Shown here: piece by piece, positions 51,085 through 59,563 of the stretch
Numbering within the stretch: the first letter of the stretch is position 1
Layout of the letters: each line of letters starts with the position of its first letter
Assembly (NCBI GenBank): GCA_963741755.1
Contig: CAVUJG010000002.1
Span: 62,001 to 126,000, forward strand
Direction of reading: 5' to 3'
Source of the DNA: Sva-07 sp963741755
Lineage (GTDB): Bacteria > Actinomycetota > Acidimicrobiia > Acidimicrobiales > Ilumatobacteraceae
Length of the DNA: 64,000 nt
Notes under the pieces: generated by a model
Database searches by the model: none
Seen by the model: only the letters and a program-made list of their open reading frames with translations
What the model was told of the DNA's origin: nothing
Position numbers and translations under genes: made by a program

Positions 51085-52300
51085 TCAGAGGACGTCGAAG
51101 CGGACGCCGGCGTGCGCTTCGAGGCGTTCGATCAGTGCATCGCCGAACGCGCTCGCCGGCGTCCAGAACCCGCCGCCCACCTCGGCAGGATCGAGATCGA
51201 GGAAGGCCACGGCCGACTCGCCGAGCATCTTGGCCGTCGAGCCGTAGCCCGGGTCGGCGTCGCCGGTCACCTTGGTGCGGATCTCCTGCCCACTTGCGGT
51301 TCGTCCGACGAAGCGCAGGTCGAAGTAGCCGGCCTGTTGTTTGGCCTCGCTCGGGCCGGCGCCTGGCTTCGGGATCACCTTGCCGAGCAGCTTGCGGGTC
51401 GGGCCGAAACTGGCGACACCGGTGAAGGCCGCCAGCCCGGCGGTCATCCCCCACGCCGCCACTCCCCCGACCAGACCGTCACCGGTCATCATCGTCTCGC
51501 CGTAGGTGAAGTCGCGTCCCCACGGCTGACCCAGCAGCGCGTGACTACGCAGCACCACCGCGGAGTTCGTCGGTGCCATCACGAACGGCGCCACCCAGCT
51601 CTCGAATCGGTCGTCGCGCAGTCGGGCGGCTCATCCCGGGCTGCTTCGGCCCCTGACGAAGGTCCACCGGGGCGAGGACGTACGGGTCGCCGACCACCTT
51701 GCGAAGCGACGGGTCTGCCGCCATCTCCTCGAACATCTGCATGCCGCTCGCCGCGGTGCCGCCACTGACGCCACCCTTGGCACCCTTGACCGACATCCGC
51801 ACTTCGACGCACGGCTCGCCGAACTGCTCGATGGCCCGCTGCTGCGTGAACCAGGTGCCAAGGTCCGACGGGATCGAGTCGAAGCCGCAGGTGTGGACGA
51901 TGCGAGCGCCCGTCTCCTCGGCCCGCGCCTGGTGGTCGTCGATCATCCGACGCATCCACTGCACCTCGCCCGTCAGGTCGCAGTAGTCGCCACCCGCCTC
52001 GACGACGGCACCGACGAGTTCGGAGCCGTACAACGAGTAGGGGCCGACGGTGGACGCAACGACACTCGTCGACTCGGCGAGTGCATCGAGGGCGACTCGA
52101 TCGCCGGCGTCGGCAACGATCGTCGGGACGTTGGCCCCGGTGCGGCGAGCAACATCGTCGAGCTTCGACGCGCTCCTCCCGGCGATCGCCCAACGCAGGT
52201 CGCCGTCGGTGCCGTGCCGCCCGACGAGGTACTTGCACAGGATCTGGCCGACGAAGCTGGTGGCTCCGTAGACGACGACGTCGTACTGGCGATCGCTCAT
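51085..52300 (-). pseudogene. Saccharopine dehydrogenase-like NAD(P)-binding protein (trans-acting enoyl reductase type), frameshift at 51622
   Basis: The N-terminal Rossmann fold begins MSDRQYDVVVYGATSFVGQILCKYL, with the family signature GEVQWMRRMIDDHQARAEETGARIVHTCGFDSIPSDLG. At GMSRP one extra base (T51622) shifts the frame; removing it gives PLRDDRFESWVAPFVMAPTNSAVV and then AGYFDLRFVGRT to the stop. Mycobacterial Rv2449c and Rv2953 are the closest known types, which reduce a double bond in lipid synthesis. It separates arc from dop and has a hairpin on each side. Confidence 0.78.
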
Positions 52301-52324
52301 CTGCCCATTCAACCGCTGCCAACT

Positions 52325-52375
52325 CGATCTCGGTGGCTCCAGTCCCGTGATCCGGGACTCACGCCACCGAGATCG
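52325..52375 (-). terminator. Terminator hairpin after arc
   Basis: CGATCTCGGTGG (52325 on) pairs with CCACCGAGATCG (to 52375), with an inner AGTCCCG/CGGGACT stem. It lies directly after the arc stop (minus strand) and just upstream of the enoyl-reductase-like start, so it would end the arc transcript. Confidence 0.75.
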
Positions 52376-54106
52376 CTACAGGTACTGCCCGGTCGCCACG
52401 CGTTCGATTGCTCGCCCGCCGGTGGCGTCGGTCGCCGCGGTCTCGGAGACGAGTGTGCGGATGAACACGATCCGCTCGCCCTTCTTGCCGGAGATCTTCG
52501 CCCAGTCGTCGGGGTTGGTGGTGTTGGGCAGGTCTTCGTGTTCCTTGTACTCCTGCTTGATCGAGGCGAGCAGGTCGTCCGTGCACACACCCTTGGTGCC
52601 ACCACCGATCACGCGCTTGATCGCCAGCTTCTTCGCCCGCCGTACGACGTTCTCGATCATCGCGCCCGACGAGAAGTCCTTGTAGTACAGGATCTCCTTG
52701 TCGCCGTTCTGATAGGTCACTTCGAGGAATCGATTCGCTTCGTCGTCGCGGTACATCTCGGTGACGGTGGCGTCGATCATCTCGGGGATCGACTCGCCGT
52801 CCATGATCGGAATCTCGTTGGTGAGATACCGTGCGAAGATCGCCTTGGCAGCCTCGGCGTTCGGGCGTTCGATCTTGATCTTCACGTCCAAACGGCCGGG
52901 TCGCAGGATCGCCGGATCGATCAGATCCTCACGGTTCGTCGCCCCGATCACGATCACGTTCTTCAAGCCTTCGACGCCGTCGATCTCCGACAGCAGCTGC
53001 GGCACGATCGTCGACTCCATGTCGGAGCTGATGCCCGACCCGCGAGTGCGGAACATCGAGTCCATCTCGTCGAAGAACACGATCACCGGCCAACCCTCGT
53101 CGCTCTTCTCCCGTGCCCGCTGGAACACGAGGCGAATCTGGCGTTCGGTCTCACCGACGTACTTGTTGAGCAGCTCCGGGCCCTTGATGTTGATGAAGTA
53201 GCTGCGCCCCTTGCCCTCACCGATCGTCTCGGCAACCTTCTTGGCGAGGCTGTTCGCGACGGCCTTGGCGATCAGCGTCTTGCCGCACCCGGGAGGCCCG
53301 TAGAGCAGGATGCCCTTCGGTGCCGGCAGCTGATGCTCGGCGAACAGGTCCTGGTGGAGGAACGGCAGCTCCACAGCATCGGCGATCTGTTCGATCTGGT
53401 CGTCGAGGCCACCGATGTCGGTGTACGAGATGTCCGGCACCTCTTCGAGCAGCAGGTGCTCGACCTCCGGACGTGGCAGCTTCTCGAGCAGCAGGTTCGA
53501 CCGAGTGTCGAGACGCAAGTGGTCGCCGTTTCGGATGTGCGTGCCACGGATTGCATCGGCGAGTTCGCACACGCGCTCCTCGTCGGCGCGGCCGACGACC
53601 ACGATGCGCACCCCGTCGTCCATGACCTCTTTGACGGTGACCACCTCGCCCGTGACCTCCGGTGCGCGTGCCATCACGACGTTGTAGCTCTCGTTCAGCA
53701 CGACCTCGGCGCCGCGATCGAGCAGCTCGTGATCGATGTCGGGATGCAGCGCCACGCGCATCTTGCGGCCACTGGTCAGGATGTCGACCGTGTCGTCGTC
53801 GTTCTTGCCGACCACCACCCCGTAGGCCGATGGTGGCTGCGACAGCTTGTCGACCTCGTCGCGAAGCGTGGCGATGTGTTCGCGCGCTTCGCGAAGGGTG
53901 TACGAGAGCTTCTCGTTCTGTCCCACCGCCGCGGCGAGTTGGCCCTTGGTCTCGAGGAGTCGTTCCTCGAGAGAATGGACCCGCTTGGGTGCGTCGGCCA
54001 GCCGTGAACGAAGGTGAGCGATCTCGTCCTGCAGGGCGGCCAGCTCGGCGTCGTCGCCGCCGCCGGCATCGTTGGTCGACCGTGGATCGTCCGCAGAGGT
54101 TGCCAT
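52376..54106 (-). CDS. arc: Proteasome-associated AAA ATPase Arc/Mpa
   Basis: Arc is the hexameric unfoldase that binds Pup and feeds the proteasome. The 576 residues have an N-terminal coiled coil (about 20-75), two OB folds (about 90-225) and an AAA domain with Walker A YGPPGCGKT near 277 and Walker B VIVFFDEMDS near 345. The C-terminus is GQYL, the proteasome-docking tail. ATG 54106 is preferred over an in-frame GTG five codons earlier because TACATT ends six bases before it. Confidence 0.96.
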   Translation of the reverse strand: MATSADDPRSTNDAGGGDDAELAALQDEIAHLRSRLADAPKRVHSLEERLLETKGQLAAAVGQNEKLSYTLREAREHIATLRDEVDKLSQPPSAYGVVVGKNDDDTVDILTSGRKMRVALHPDIDHELLDRGAEVVLNESYNVVMARAPEVTGEVVTVKEVMDDGVRIVVVGRADEERVCELADAIRGTHIRNGDHLRLDTRSNLLLEKLPRPEVEHLLLEEVPDISYTDIGGLDDQIEQIADAVELPFLHQDLFAEHQLPAPKGILLYGPPGCGKTLIAKAVANSLAKKVAETIGEGKGRSYFINIKGPELLNKYVGETERQIRLVFQRAREKSDEGWPVIVFFDEMDSMFRTRGSGISSDMESTIVPQLLSEIDGVEGLKNVIVIGATNREDLIDPAILRPGRLDVKIKIERPNAEAAKAIFARYLTNEIPIMDGESIPEMIDATVTEMYRDDEANRFLEVTYQNGDKEILYYKDFSSGAMIENVVRRAKKLAIKRVIGGGTKGVCTDDLLASIKQEYKEHEDLPNTTNPDDWAKISGKKGERIVFIRTLVSETAATDATGGRAIERVATGQYL

Positions 54107-54207
54107 GGACCGAATGTACACGGCGGTGCGGGAATCGTCTTTGCACGTCCTTGGCCGTGTAAACTTCCAGCAGTAGAACCACCCGACTCAACGAGGAGCT
54201 CACTGAC

Positions 54208-54453
54208 ATGAAGGTCTGGATCGACCAGGATCTGTGCACCGGCGACGGCCTGTGCGAGGAGATTGCCCCCGACGTCTTCACCCTGCTCGACGACGGCCTC
54301 GCCTATGTCGTCGAAAGCGGCAAGATCTTCGCCGAGGCCAAGGGCAACCCCCAAGGCGCTGAAGGTCTCGCCGAGATTCCCGATGGCCAGCTCGAAGCGG
54401 TCATCGAATCCGCCGAGGAGTGCCCCGGCGAGTGCATCTACATCGAACCCTGA
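54208..54453 (+). CDS. Single-cluster ferredoxin ([3Fe-4S]/[4Fe-4S])
   Basis: The 81-residue protein has cluster cysteines at Cys10 and Cys16 (CTGDGLC) and at Cys72 and Cys76 (CPGEC). Asp13 stands where a fourth ligand is usual, a pattern of [3Fe-4S] ferredoxins that serve cytochrome P450 enzymes. The start follows GAGGAG by nine bases. No P450 or reductase gene is adjacent, so the partner lies elsewhere. A strong terminator follows. Confidence 0.9.
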   Translation: MKVWIDQDLCTGDGLCEEIAPDVFTLLDDGLAYVVESGKIFAEAKGNPQGAEGLAEIPDGQLEAVIESAEECPGECIYIEP

Positions 54454-54475
54454 TCACGACCGTTCCCTGAACCAC

Positions 54476-54508
54476 ACGAGGCCCCGGACGCAGCGTCCGG
54501 GGCCTCGT
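54476..54508. terminator. Bidirectional intrinsic terminator
   Basis: ACGAGGCCCCGGACGC pairs with GCGTCCGGGGCCTCGT, leaving a very short loop. It lies between the ferredoxin stop and the convergent MMPL exporter stop. Confidence 0.85.
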
Positions 54509-54526
54509 CGCGTCACACCCGTCGAC

Positions 54527-56764
54527 TCATCCGGTCGGAACCGGCTCGCGTTCGGCAGCTGCTTCTTCTGCGGGCGGCGCCTCGCTGATGCCGAAGCGCT
54601 CGTGGATCCGGCGCAGCGGCGTCGGCGCCCACCAGTTCCAATCGCCCGCGAGCTTCATCAGCGCCGGCACGAGCGTCGAGCGCACGATGAATGCATCCAC
54701 CAGCACCGCCACTGCCAACCCGAGACCGAACAGCTTGATGAACGTGACGCCGGAGGTTGCGAAGGCGAAGAACGTGATCGACAACAGCAGCGCTGCGGCG
54801 GTCACGAGCCGTCCGGTCTTCTCGAGCCCGATCGCCACGGCGAGATCGTTGTCGCCGGTGCGGTCGTACTCCTCCTTGATCCGCGACAGCAGGAACACCT
54901 CGTAGTCCATCGAGAGTCCGAATGCCACGCAGAACATCAGGATCGGCATCGAGATGTCGGTCAGCCCGGTCGCCGTGAAGCCGAGCAGATCGGCGCCGTT
55001 GCCCTCCTGGAACACCCAGATCATCAGCCCGAACGTCGCCGTCAAGCTGAGCGCATTGAGAATGATTGCCTTGACCGGTACCAGCAGCGACCCGAACATC
55101 AAGAACAGCAGCACGAACGTCGCCACGATGATGATCGCCGCCGCGTACGGCACGAGCGAGAAGATCGCCGTCTTCGAATCGACGAGTGCCGCCGAGGCAC
55201 CGCCGACGAGCGTGTCGTCGAACGGTGCGTCGATCGACCGGATCTCCTCGACCATCGCTTCCGCTTCGGCGGAGATCGGCTCGATGTCGGGAACCACGTT
55301 GAACCACGTTGCGTCACGCGATGCCGACACCGACGCAGCGAACTGACCGAGCGCAGGATCGACGAGAACGACGTCGCCGTCGACGAATCGGCCGACGGCA
55401 CTGTCCACCCGCGACACGCCCTCGATCATCGACACGGTGCTGGCGTATCCGGCAATCGCGCCGTCGTCGACGCCGCCGATTGCCACGATCGCAAACGCGT
55501 CAGCTTCCGAAGAGTCGAATTCGGTGCGCAGGATGTCGGATTGCTGGCGGACCTCGGTGGACGCCGGCAGCACCCGATCGTCTGGCACGCCCCACTCGAC
55601 GTTCAGGAACGGGACGCCGAGCGCCACGAGGAACGTGACCCCGGCGATCGCCACGACGCCCGGGCGCCGCATCACGCCGGTCGCGAGGCGATGCCAGAAG
55701 CCTTCTCCCACCTGTACCTCACGGCGACGGAACAGTTGCAGCGAGTCGACTCGCGCTCCGAGCACGGCGAGCAGTGCCGGCAGCGCCACCACGGAGATCA
55801 CCATGGCGACCACGAGGACGCCGATGCCGCCGTAGGCGAACGATCGCAGGAAGTACAGCGGGAAGATCAAGAGCGCGCTCAACGAGATCGCCACCGTGAC
55901 CGCACTGAAGGCGACGGTGCGCCCGGCCGTCTCGACCGTGCGAATCACGGCCTCGTCGACCGAGCGCCCTCGTGCGCGCTCCTCGCGGAAGCGACTCACG
56001 ATGAAGAGCGAGTAGTCGATGGCAAGGCCGAGCCCAAGGGCGGTCACGAGGTTGATCGAGAAGATCGAGACGTTCGTGAACTGTGTGACTGTCCACAGCA
56101 CCATGAACGCACCGAAGACCGAGACTGCACCGACCAGCAACGGGAGCCCGGCGGCGACCACACCGCCGAAGACGAACAGCAACAGCAACAGCGTGAGCGG
56201 GACGGCGATCATCTCCGCTCGAGCGAGGTCGCCCTCGATCGTCTCGCCGATCGCAGCGAACACCGGCTCGGAGCCTGCCAGCCCGACCCTGATGCCGTCA
56301 CGCTCGAGGCCGGCGTACTCGTCGAGGATCGCCTCGATCGTCTCGACGCGCGCTGGGTCCTCCTCGGCGCCGGGAAAGCGCATGAGGATCAGCGCCCGGT
56401 CGCCCTCGATCGAGCGCAGCGGCGCCGGCGAGCCGAGCGACCAGTACGACGCAACGTCGTCGGTGCCCTCGATCGCCGCGAATTCGTCGGTCAATGCCGT
56501 TCCGGCGGCGACGACGTTCGTAGCGTCGACGTCGCCCTCGGTCGCCGTCACGATCGCGACGAGATCGGCGCTGCCCGTGTCGAACTCGTCGTCGAGTGCC
56601 GCGATCGCCCGAGTCGACTCGGATCCGGGGTCGTCGAAGCCGCCGTTCGTCAGCTCCCCGAACACCCCGGCGCCGAGCACGACGGCCACGATGAGCCCGA
56701 GCAGCGTGGTCGCCAACACCGTGCGCCGACGGCGAACGACCAGGTGACCCAGTCTGGTGAACAT
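54527..56764 (-). CDS. MMPL-family RND lipid/drug exporter
   Basis: The 745-residue membrane protein has the RND layout of two halves of one plus five helices, each with a large periplasmic loop, and the motif LVTALGLGLAIDYSLFIVSRFREE near residue 245 with its twin FCVAFGLSMDYEVFLLSRIKEEYDRT near 590. Members export lipids or lipophilic drugs with proton energy. The start ATG 56764 follows GGAGG by eight bases. It is transcribed away from a TetR gene that shares its control region. Confidence 0.9.
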   Translation of the reverse strand: MFTRLGHLVVRRRRTVLATTLLGLIVAVVLGAGVFGELTNGGFDDPGSESTRAIAALDDEFDTGSADLVAIVTATEGDVDATNVVAAGTALTDEFAAIEGTDDVASYWSLGSPAPLRSIEGDRALILMRFPGAEEDPARVETIEAILDEYAGLERDGIRVGLAGSEPVFAAIGETIEGDLARAEMIAVPLTLLLLLFVFGGVVAAGLPLLVGAVSVFGAFMVLWTVTQFTNVSIFSINLVTALGLGLAIDYSLFIVSRFREERARGRSVDEAVIRTVETAGRTVAFSAVTVAISLSALLIFPLYFLRSFAYGGIGVLVVAMVISVVALPALLAVLGARVDSLQLFRRREVQVGEGFWHRLATGVMRRPGVVAIAGVTFLVALGVPFLNVEWGVPDDRVLPASTEVRQQSDILRTEFDSSEADAFAIVAIGGVDDGAIAGYASTVSMIEGVSRVDSAVGRFVDGDVVLVDPALGQFAASVSASRDATWFNVVPDIEPISAEAEAMVEEIRSIDAPFDDTLVGGASAALVDSKTAIFSLVPYAAAIIIVATFVLLFLMFGSLLVPVKAIILNALSLTATFGLMIWVFQEGNGADLLGFTATGLTDISMPILMFCVAFGLSMDYEVFLLSRIKEEYDRTGDNDLAVAIGLEKTGRLVTAAALLLSITFFAFATSGVTFIKLFGLGLAVAVLVDAFIVRSTLVPALMKLAGDWNWWAPTPLRRIHERFGISEAPPAEEAAAEREPVPTG

Positions 56765-56801
56765 GGTGTATTCCTCCGTTCGGCCGATCCAGCGGCCTGA
56801 G

Positions 56802-56857
56802 TTGACAGTTGTTACGTTGACAACTGTCAATCAATCACCTGGGTGAACAGTTGTCAA
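56802..56857. promoter_or_regulatory. TetR operator sites in the divergent region
   Basis: Three related elements lie in 56 bases: TTGACAGTTGT (56802-56812), the palindrome TTGACAACTGTCAA (56817-56830) and ACAGTTGTCAA (56847-56857). The sites share ACAGTTGTCAA, read on either strand, and overlap TTGACA promoter hexamers of both divergent genes. They are likely targets of the adjacent TetR protein. Confidence 0.75.
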
Positions 56858-56868
56858 CCGATAAGATC

Positions 56869-57486
56869 GTGACCGTGGCCACACCAACCGTTCCCCGGCA
56901 GCGTTCGGCGCGTGGTGACGGCGACACGCTGCGCACCGACCTCCTGGTCGCAGCAGCCGATCTGATCGGCGCCCACGGCGAGATGGAGGCCGTCTCGCTG
57001 CGCGCCGTGGCCCGTCATGCCGGGGTCTCCCCCACGGCCGTGTACCGCCACTTCGACGATCATGTCGAGCTGATCCGTGAAGCGGTCGACCACTGCTGGT
57101 CGACCTTCCTCGAGCAGCTCCGAACCGCCCACGACAGCAGCGACGACCCCTTCACGTCATTTCGGGCGATGGGTGATGCCTACGTCGCTCACGCTCTCGA
57201 GCATCCCGGCCAGTACCGGGTGCTGTTCTCCGACAAGGTCGACCTCGGCGACGGCGACTCGCCCGGCGGACTCGCCGCGTTCCAGTTGCTGATCGACGCA
57301 GTCGCGCGCATGCTGGCAGTGCTCGGCGACGATCGCGACTCGTTCTTCGTCGCGGTCCAGGTCCACACGTGGATCCACGGGATGGTCGACCTGTGCGGAT
57401 CGCATCCCTCGATGCCATGGCCGGAGACATCCGACCTGCTCGACGGCCTCAGCGTCGCCCTGCGATTGCAACGCCTCGACCGCTGA
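56869..57486 (+). CDS. TetR-family transcriptional regulator
   Basis: The protein (about 205 residues) has the N-terminal helix-turn-helix VSLRAVARHAGVSPTAVYRHFDDHVELIREAV and a TetR C-terminal domain ending RLQRLDR. GTG 56869 is chosen because a TTG start at 56851 would lie inside an operator site; GTG 56875 is also possible. It faces away from the MMPL exporter and probably represses it and itself, with an exported compound as ligand. Confidence 0.88.
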   Translation: MTVATPTVPRQRSARGDGDTLRTDLLVAAADLIGAHGEMEAVSLRAVARHAGVSPTAVYRHFDDHVELIREAVDHCWSTFLEQLRTAHDSSDDPFTSFRAMGDAYVAHALEHPGQYRVLFSDKVDLGDGDSPGGLAAFQLLIDAVARMLAVLGDDRDSFFVAVQVHTWIHGMVDLCGSHPSMPWPETSDLLDGLSVALRLQRLDR

Positions 57487-57516
57487 CGGCGACTCCTGCT
57501 CGCCGCCAAACGCGAC

Positions 57517-57582
57517 GCGATGAGCGAAACCCGCAGATCTGGTGTGCTCGCCATCGCCATCGCCATCGCCATCGCCATCGCC
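57517..57582 (+). repeat. Degenerate palindromic repeat with (CGCCAT) microsatellite
   Basis: GCGATGAGCGAAACCC (from 57517) matches the arm of the REP-like family, but the right arm is altered to TGTGCTCGCCATCGCC. It continues as a run of about five CGCCAT hexamers (57549-57582), as if the arm had been expanded by slippage. It lies between the convergent tetR and trmI genes. Confidence 0.7.
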
Positions 57583-57601
57583 AGCGTCTGGCGATTCGAC
57601 C

Positions 57602-58387
57602 TCAGGTCGGGTTGCGGCCGAGGAATCGTGCGACGCTCAGGAACGCCGTGTGTGCCACCATCCGATGGTCCGGCCGAACGGCCTGGCCTTCGATGTGCCA
57701 GCCGCGGTGCAGCACCTCGATCGTGCGGGCATCGATCCACTTGCCCTTCAACGCCTCGCGCACTTGCACGGCCTGCGTAATCGATGGCGTGTACGCCAAC
57801 AGCAGTCCACCAGGCTGCAGCACGGCCTCGGCATTCGACACCACGTTCCACGGCTCGGGCAGATCGAGCACGACCCGATCGAACATGCCCAACTCGGGAT
57901 CGATGCCCTCGTAGCTGTCGGCGATGTGGACGTCGTAGCGGTCGAGCACCGAGGCTCCGAGGAAGCTCTCGACGTTCTTCTTCGCCCGGTTCGCGAAATC
58001 TTCGCGGATCTCGTAGCCGACGATGTCGGCGCCGTAGCGCAGCATCGTCATCGACAGTGCGCCCGATCCGATCCCCGTTTCGAAGACGCGCACACCCGGC
58101 CCGATGTCGGCGAGCATGCAGATCGGTGCGAGGTCCTTGGGATAGATCACCTGTGCCCCACGGGGCATTTCGACCACGAAGTCCTCGAGCGTTGGCCGCA
58201 GCACCGTGTACTCCGACCCCTTCGTCGAACGCACGACGACGCCTTCACGCTGGCCGACGACCTCGCTGTGAGCGACGAACCCGTTGTGGCTGTGGAACTC
58301 GCCACCGTCGACGAGGTCGATCAGGTAGCGCCGCTTCTTCGAGTCGAGCAGCAACGCTTTCTCGCCTGCTGTGAACACACCGGTCAT
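57602..58387 (-). CDS. trmI: tRNA (adenine(58)-N1)-methyltransferase TrmI
   Basis: TrmI methylates A58 in the T loop of tRNAs. The 261-residue protein has the N-terminal beta domain (FTAGEKALLLDSKKRRYLIDL), the anchor RPTLEDFVVEMPRGAQVIYPKD, the SAM motif VFETGIGSGALSM near 100 and DRVVLDLPEPW near 170. The gene begins inside the ttuA stop (four-base overlap). The same gene lies close to mpa in mycobacteria. Confidence 0.94.
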   Translation of the reverse strand: MTGVFTAGEKALLLDSKKRRYLIDLVDGGEFHSHNGFVAHSEVVGQREGVVVRSTKGSEYTVLRPTLEDFVVEMPRGAQVIYPKDLAPICMLADIGPGVRVFETGIGSGALSMTMLRYGADIVGYEIREDFANRAKKNVESFLGASVLDRYDVHIADSYEGIDPELGMFDRVVLDLPEPWNVVSNAEAVLQPGGLLLAYTPSITQAVQVREALKGKWIDARTIEVLHRGWHIEGQAVRPDHRMVAHTAFLSVARFLGRNPT

Positions 58388-59349
58388 CGTCGTCTCCCAC
58401 GCGTCATCACCATCTCGACCGGCACGGGTTCGTGCGCGCTCGACTTCTCCACCAGCCTGCAGAACGCACAGACGTCACCGGTCGTCGGCGAACCACATCG
58501 TTCGCATTCGTTCAAGTCACCGGCCGCGGCCGCCGACTGTCCAGCGAGCAGCGGCGCCATGCGATCGAGGAAACCGAGATAGAACGACGCCTTGGCGCCG
58601 GGTGACTTCGCCTCGACGGCGTTCAACGACTCCTTGTACGAGAGGTGACGGTTGCCCGCTGCGATGGGGCACTCCTCGACCACGTAGTCGATGCCGCGGA
58701 CGAGACACCACGCCGCCATCTCCCGTTCGGTCAGCCGAATCAGCGGCTTGGCCTTCTTCGGGAAGCCGTTCGTCGCCGGCAGCACCGGCATCTGACGAGC
58801 GAGGTAGTCGATGTCCCAACGCAGCGTGTTGCCGAAGAGCACCGCCGCTTCGTCATCGAGGTTGTGCCCGGTCACGACCACGTCGTAGCCGCCGTCGAGC
58901 GCGGCCTGGTCGAACAGCCGTCGCTTGGACAGCCCGCACGCAGAACACGGGACACGACCGGTGGCCCGCGCCGCCGTGGGAACGTCGTAGCCGTACTCGT
59001 CGCGCAGGTCGATCGTCTGGAGATGCAGCCCGCGTTCGTCGGCGAATCGTTGCACGTAGCCGCCGCTGTCCGTCGAGTACTCGCCGATCCCGAGCCCGAT
59101 GTACAGACCGTCGGCTTGATACCCGGCCTCGATCAGCATGTCCCACACCGCGAGCGAGTCCTTGCCACCGCTGACCGCAACCAGGATGCGGTCGTCGGGC
59201 GAGAACATGTCGAAGTCCTCGATCGCTTTGGCCATCTGGCGCCGACAGAGTTGTTGCAGGTGTTCGGCGCAGAACTTGGCGTTGTGGCGCGGCAGGTCGA
59301 TGACCGCTGGTGCCTTGCACACCCGGCACTTGCTCCCCACCGCGGTCAT
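58384..59349 (-). CDS. ttuA: PP-loop tRNA thiolase of the TtuA/TtcA family
   Basis: The 321-residue protein has a zinc finger at each end (CRVCKAPAV ... FCAEH and CERCGSPTTGDVCAFC). The PP-loop AVSGGKDSLAVW lies near 56 and the cluster cysteines are in PCSACGLSKR and, later, EECPIAAGNRHLSYKESLN. This is the TtuA arrangement (two zinc fingers, Fe-S cluster). TtuA makes 2-thiouridine at position 54 in the T loop, next to A58 that TrmI methylates. A GTG at 59376 overlaps ttuB; ATG 59349 is taken. TtcA (s2C32) is the main alternative. Confidence 0.86.
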   Translation of the reverse strand: MTAVGSKCRVCKAPAVIDLPRHNAKFCAEHLQQLCRRQMAKAIEDFDMFSPDDRILVAVSGGKDSLAVWDMLIEAGYQADGLYIGLGIGEYSTDSGGYVQRFADERGLHLQTIDLRDEYGYDVPTAARATGRVPCSACGLSKRRLFDQAALDGGYDVVVTGHNLDDEAAVLFGNTLRWDIDYLARQMPVLPATNGFPKKAKPLIRLTEREMAAWCLVRGIDYVVEECPIAAGNRHLSYKESLNAVEAKSPGAKASFYLGFLDRMAPLLAGQSAAAAGDLNECERCGSPTTGDVCAFCRLVEKSSAHEPVPVEMVMTRGRRR

Positions 59350-59362
59350 CGCGGAGGTCGGT

Positions 59363-59563
59363 TCATGCGGCGCCACCCGAGATCACGGGTCTGACCTCGA
59401 TCTGGTCATCGTCGCCGAGGACGGCGTCGCCCGGCACGAGGGTGCCGTTGCAGATCACCAGGTGGGCCTCGCGGCTGAGCTGGAGTTCATCGAGGAGCCG
59501 ATCGACCGAACGAGGGCCGTCGAACTCGACTTCGCGCCGAGGGTTGCGCAGCAGGACCTTCAC
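59363..59563 (-). CDS. ttuB: TtuB/MoaD-like sulfur-carrier protein with GG-AA end
   Basis: The 66-residue beta-grasp protein (MKVLLRNPRREVEFDGPRS, VRPVISGGAA) is the likely sulfur donor for TtuA. Sulfur carriers end in Gly-Gly, which is thiocarboxylated by an E1-like enzyme. Here two alanines follow the Gly-Gly, so they should be removed first, normally by a JAMM-type protease. Neither the E1-like enzyme nor the protease is in the window. It is a ubiquitin-like protein about 10 kb from Pup. Confidence 0.83.
   Translation of the reverse strand: MKVLLRNPRREVEFDGPRSVDRLLDELQLSREAHLVICNGTLVPGDAVLGDDDQIEVRPVISGGAA

Noticed and set aside
54263..56800. 845-codon open frame on the plus strand opposite the MMPL exporter
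   Set aside because: Its product is low-complexity Arg/His/Asp without family features and mirrors a clear membrane protein on the other strand; it is a codon-bias shadow of a high-GC gene.
59374..59376. GTG start for ttuA nine codons earlier
   Set aside because: It would overlap ttuB by 14 bases and lengthen the chain before the first zinc-finger cysteine without support; ATG 59349 fits the family start better.
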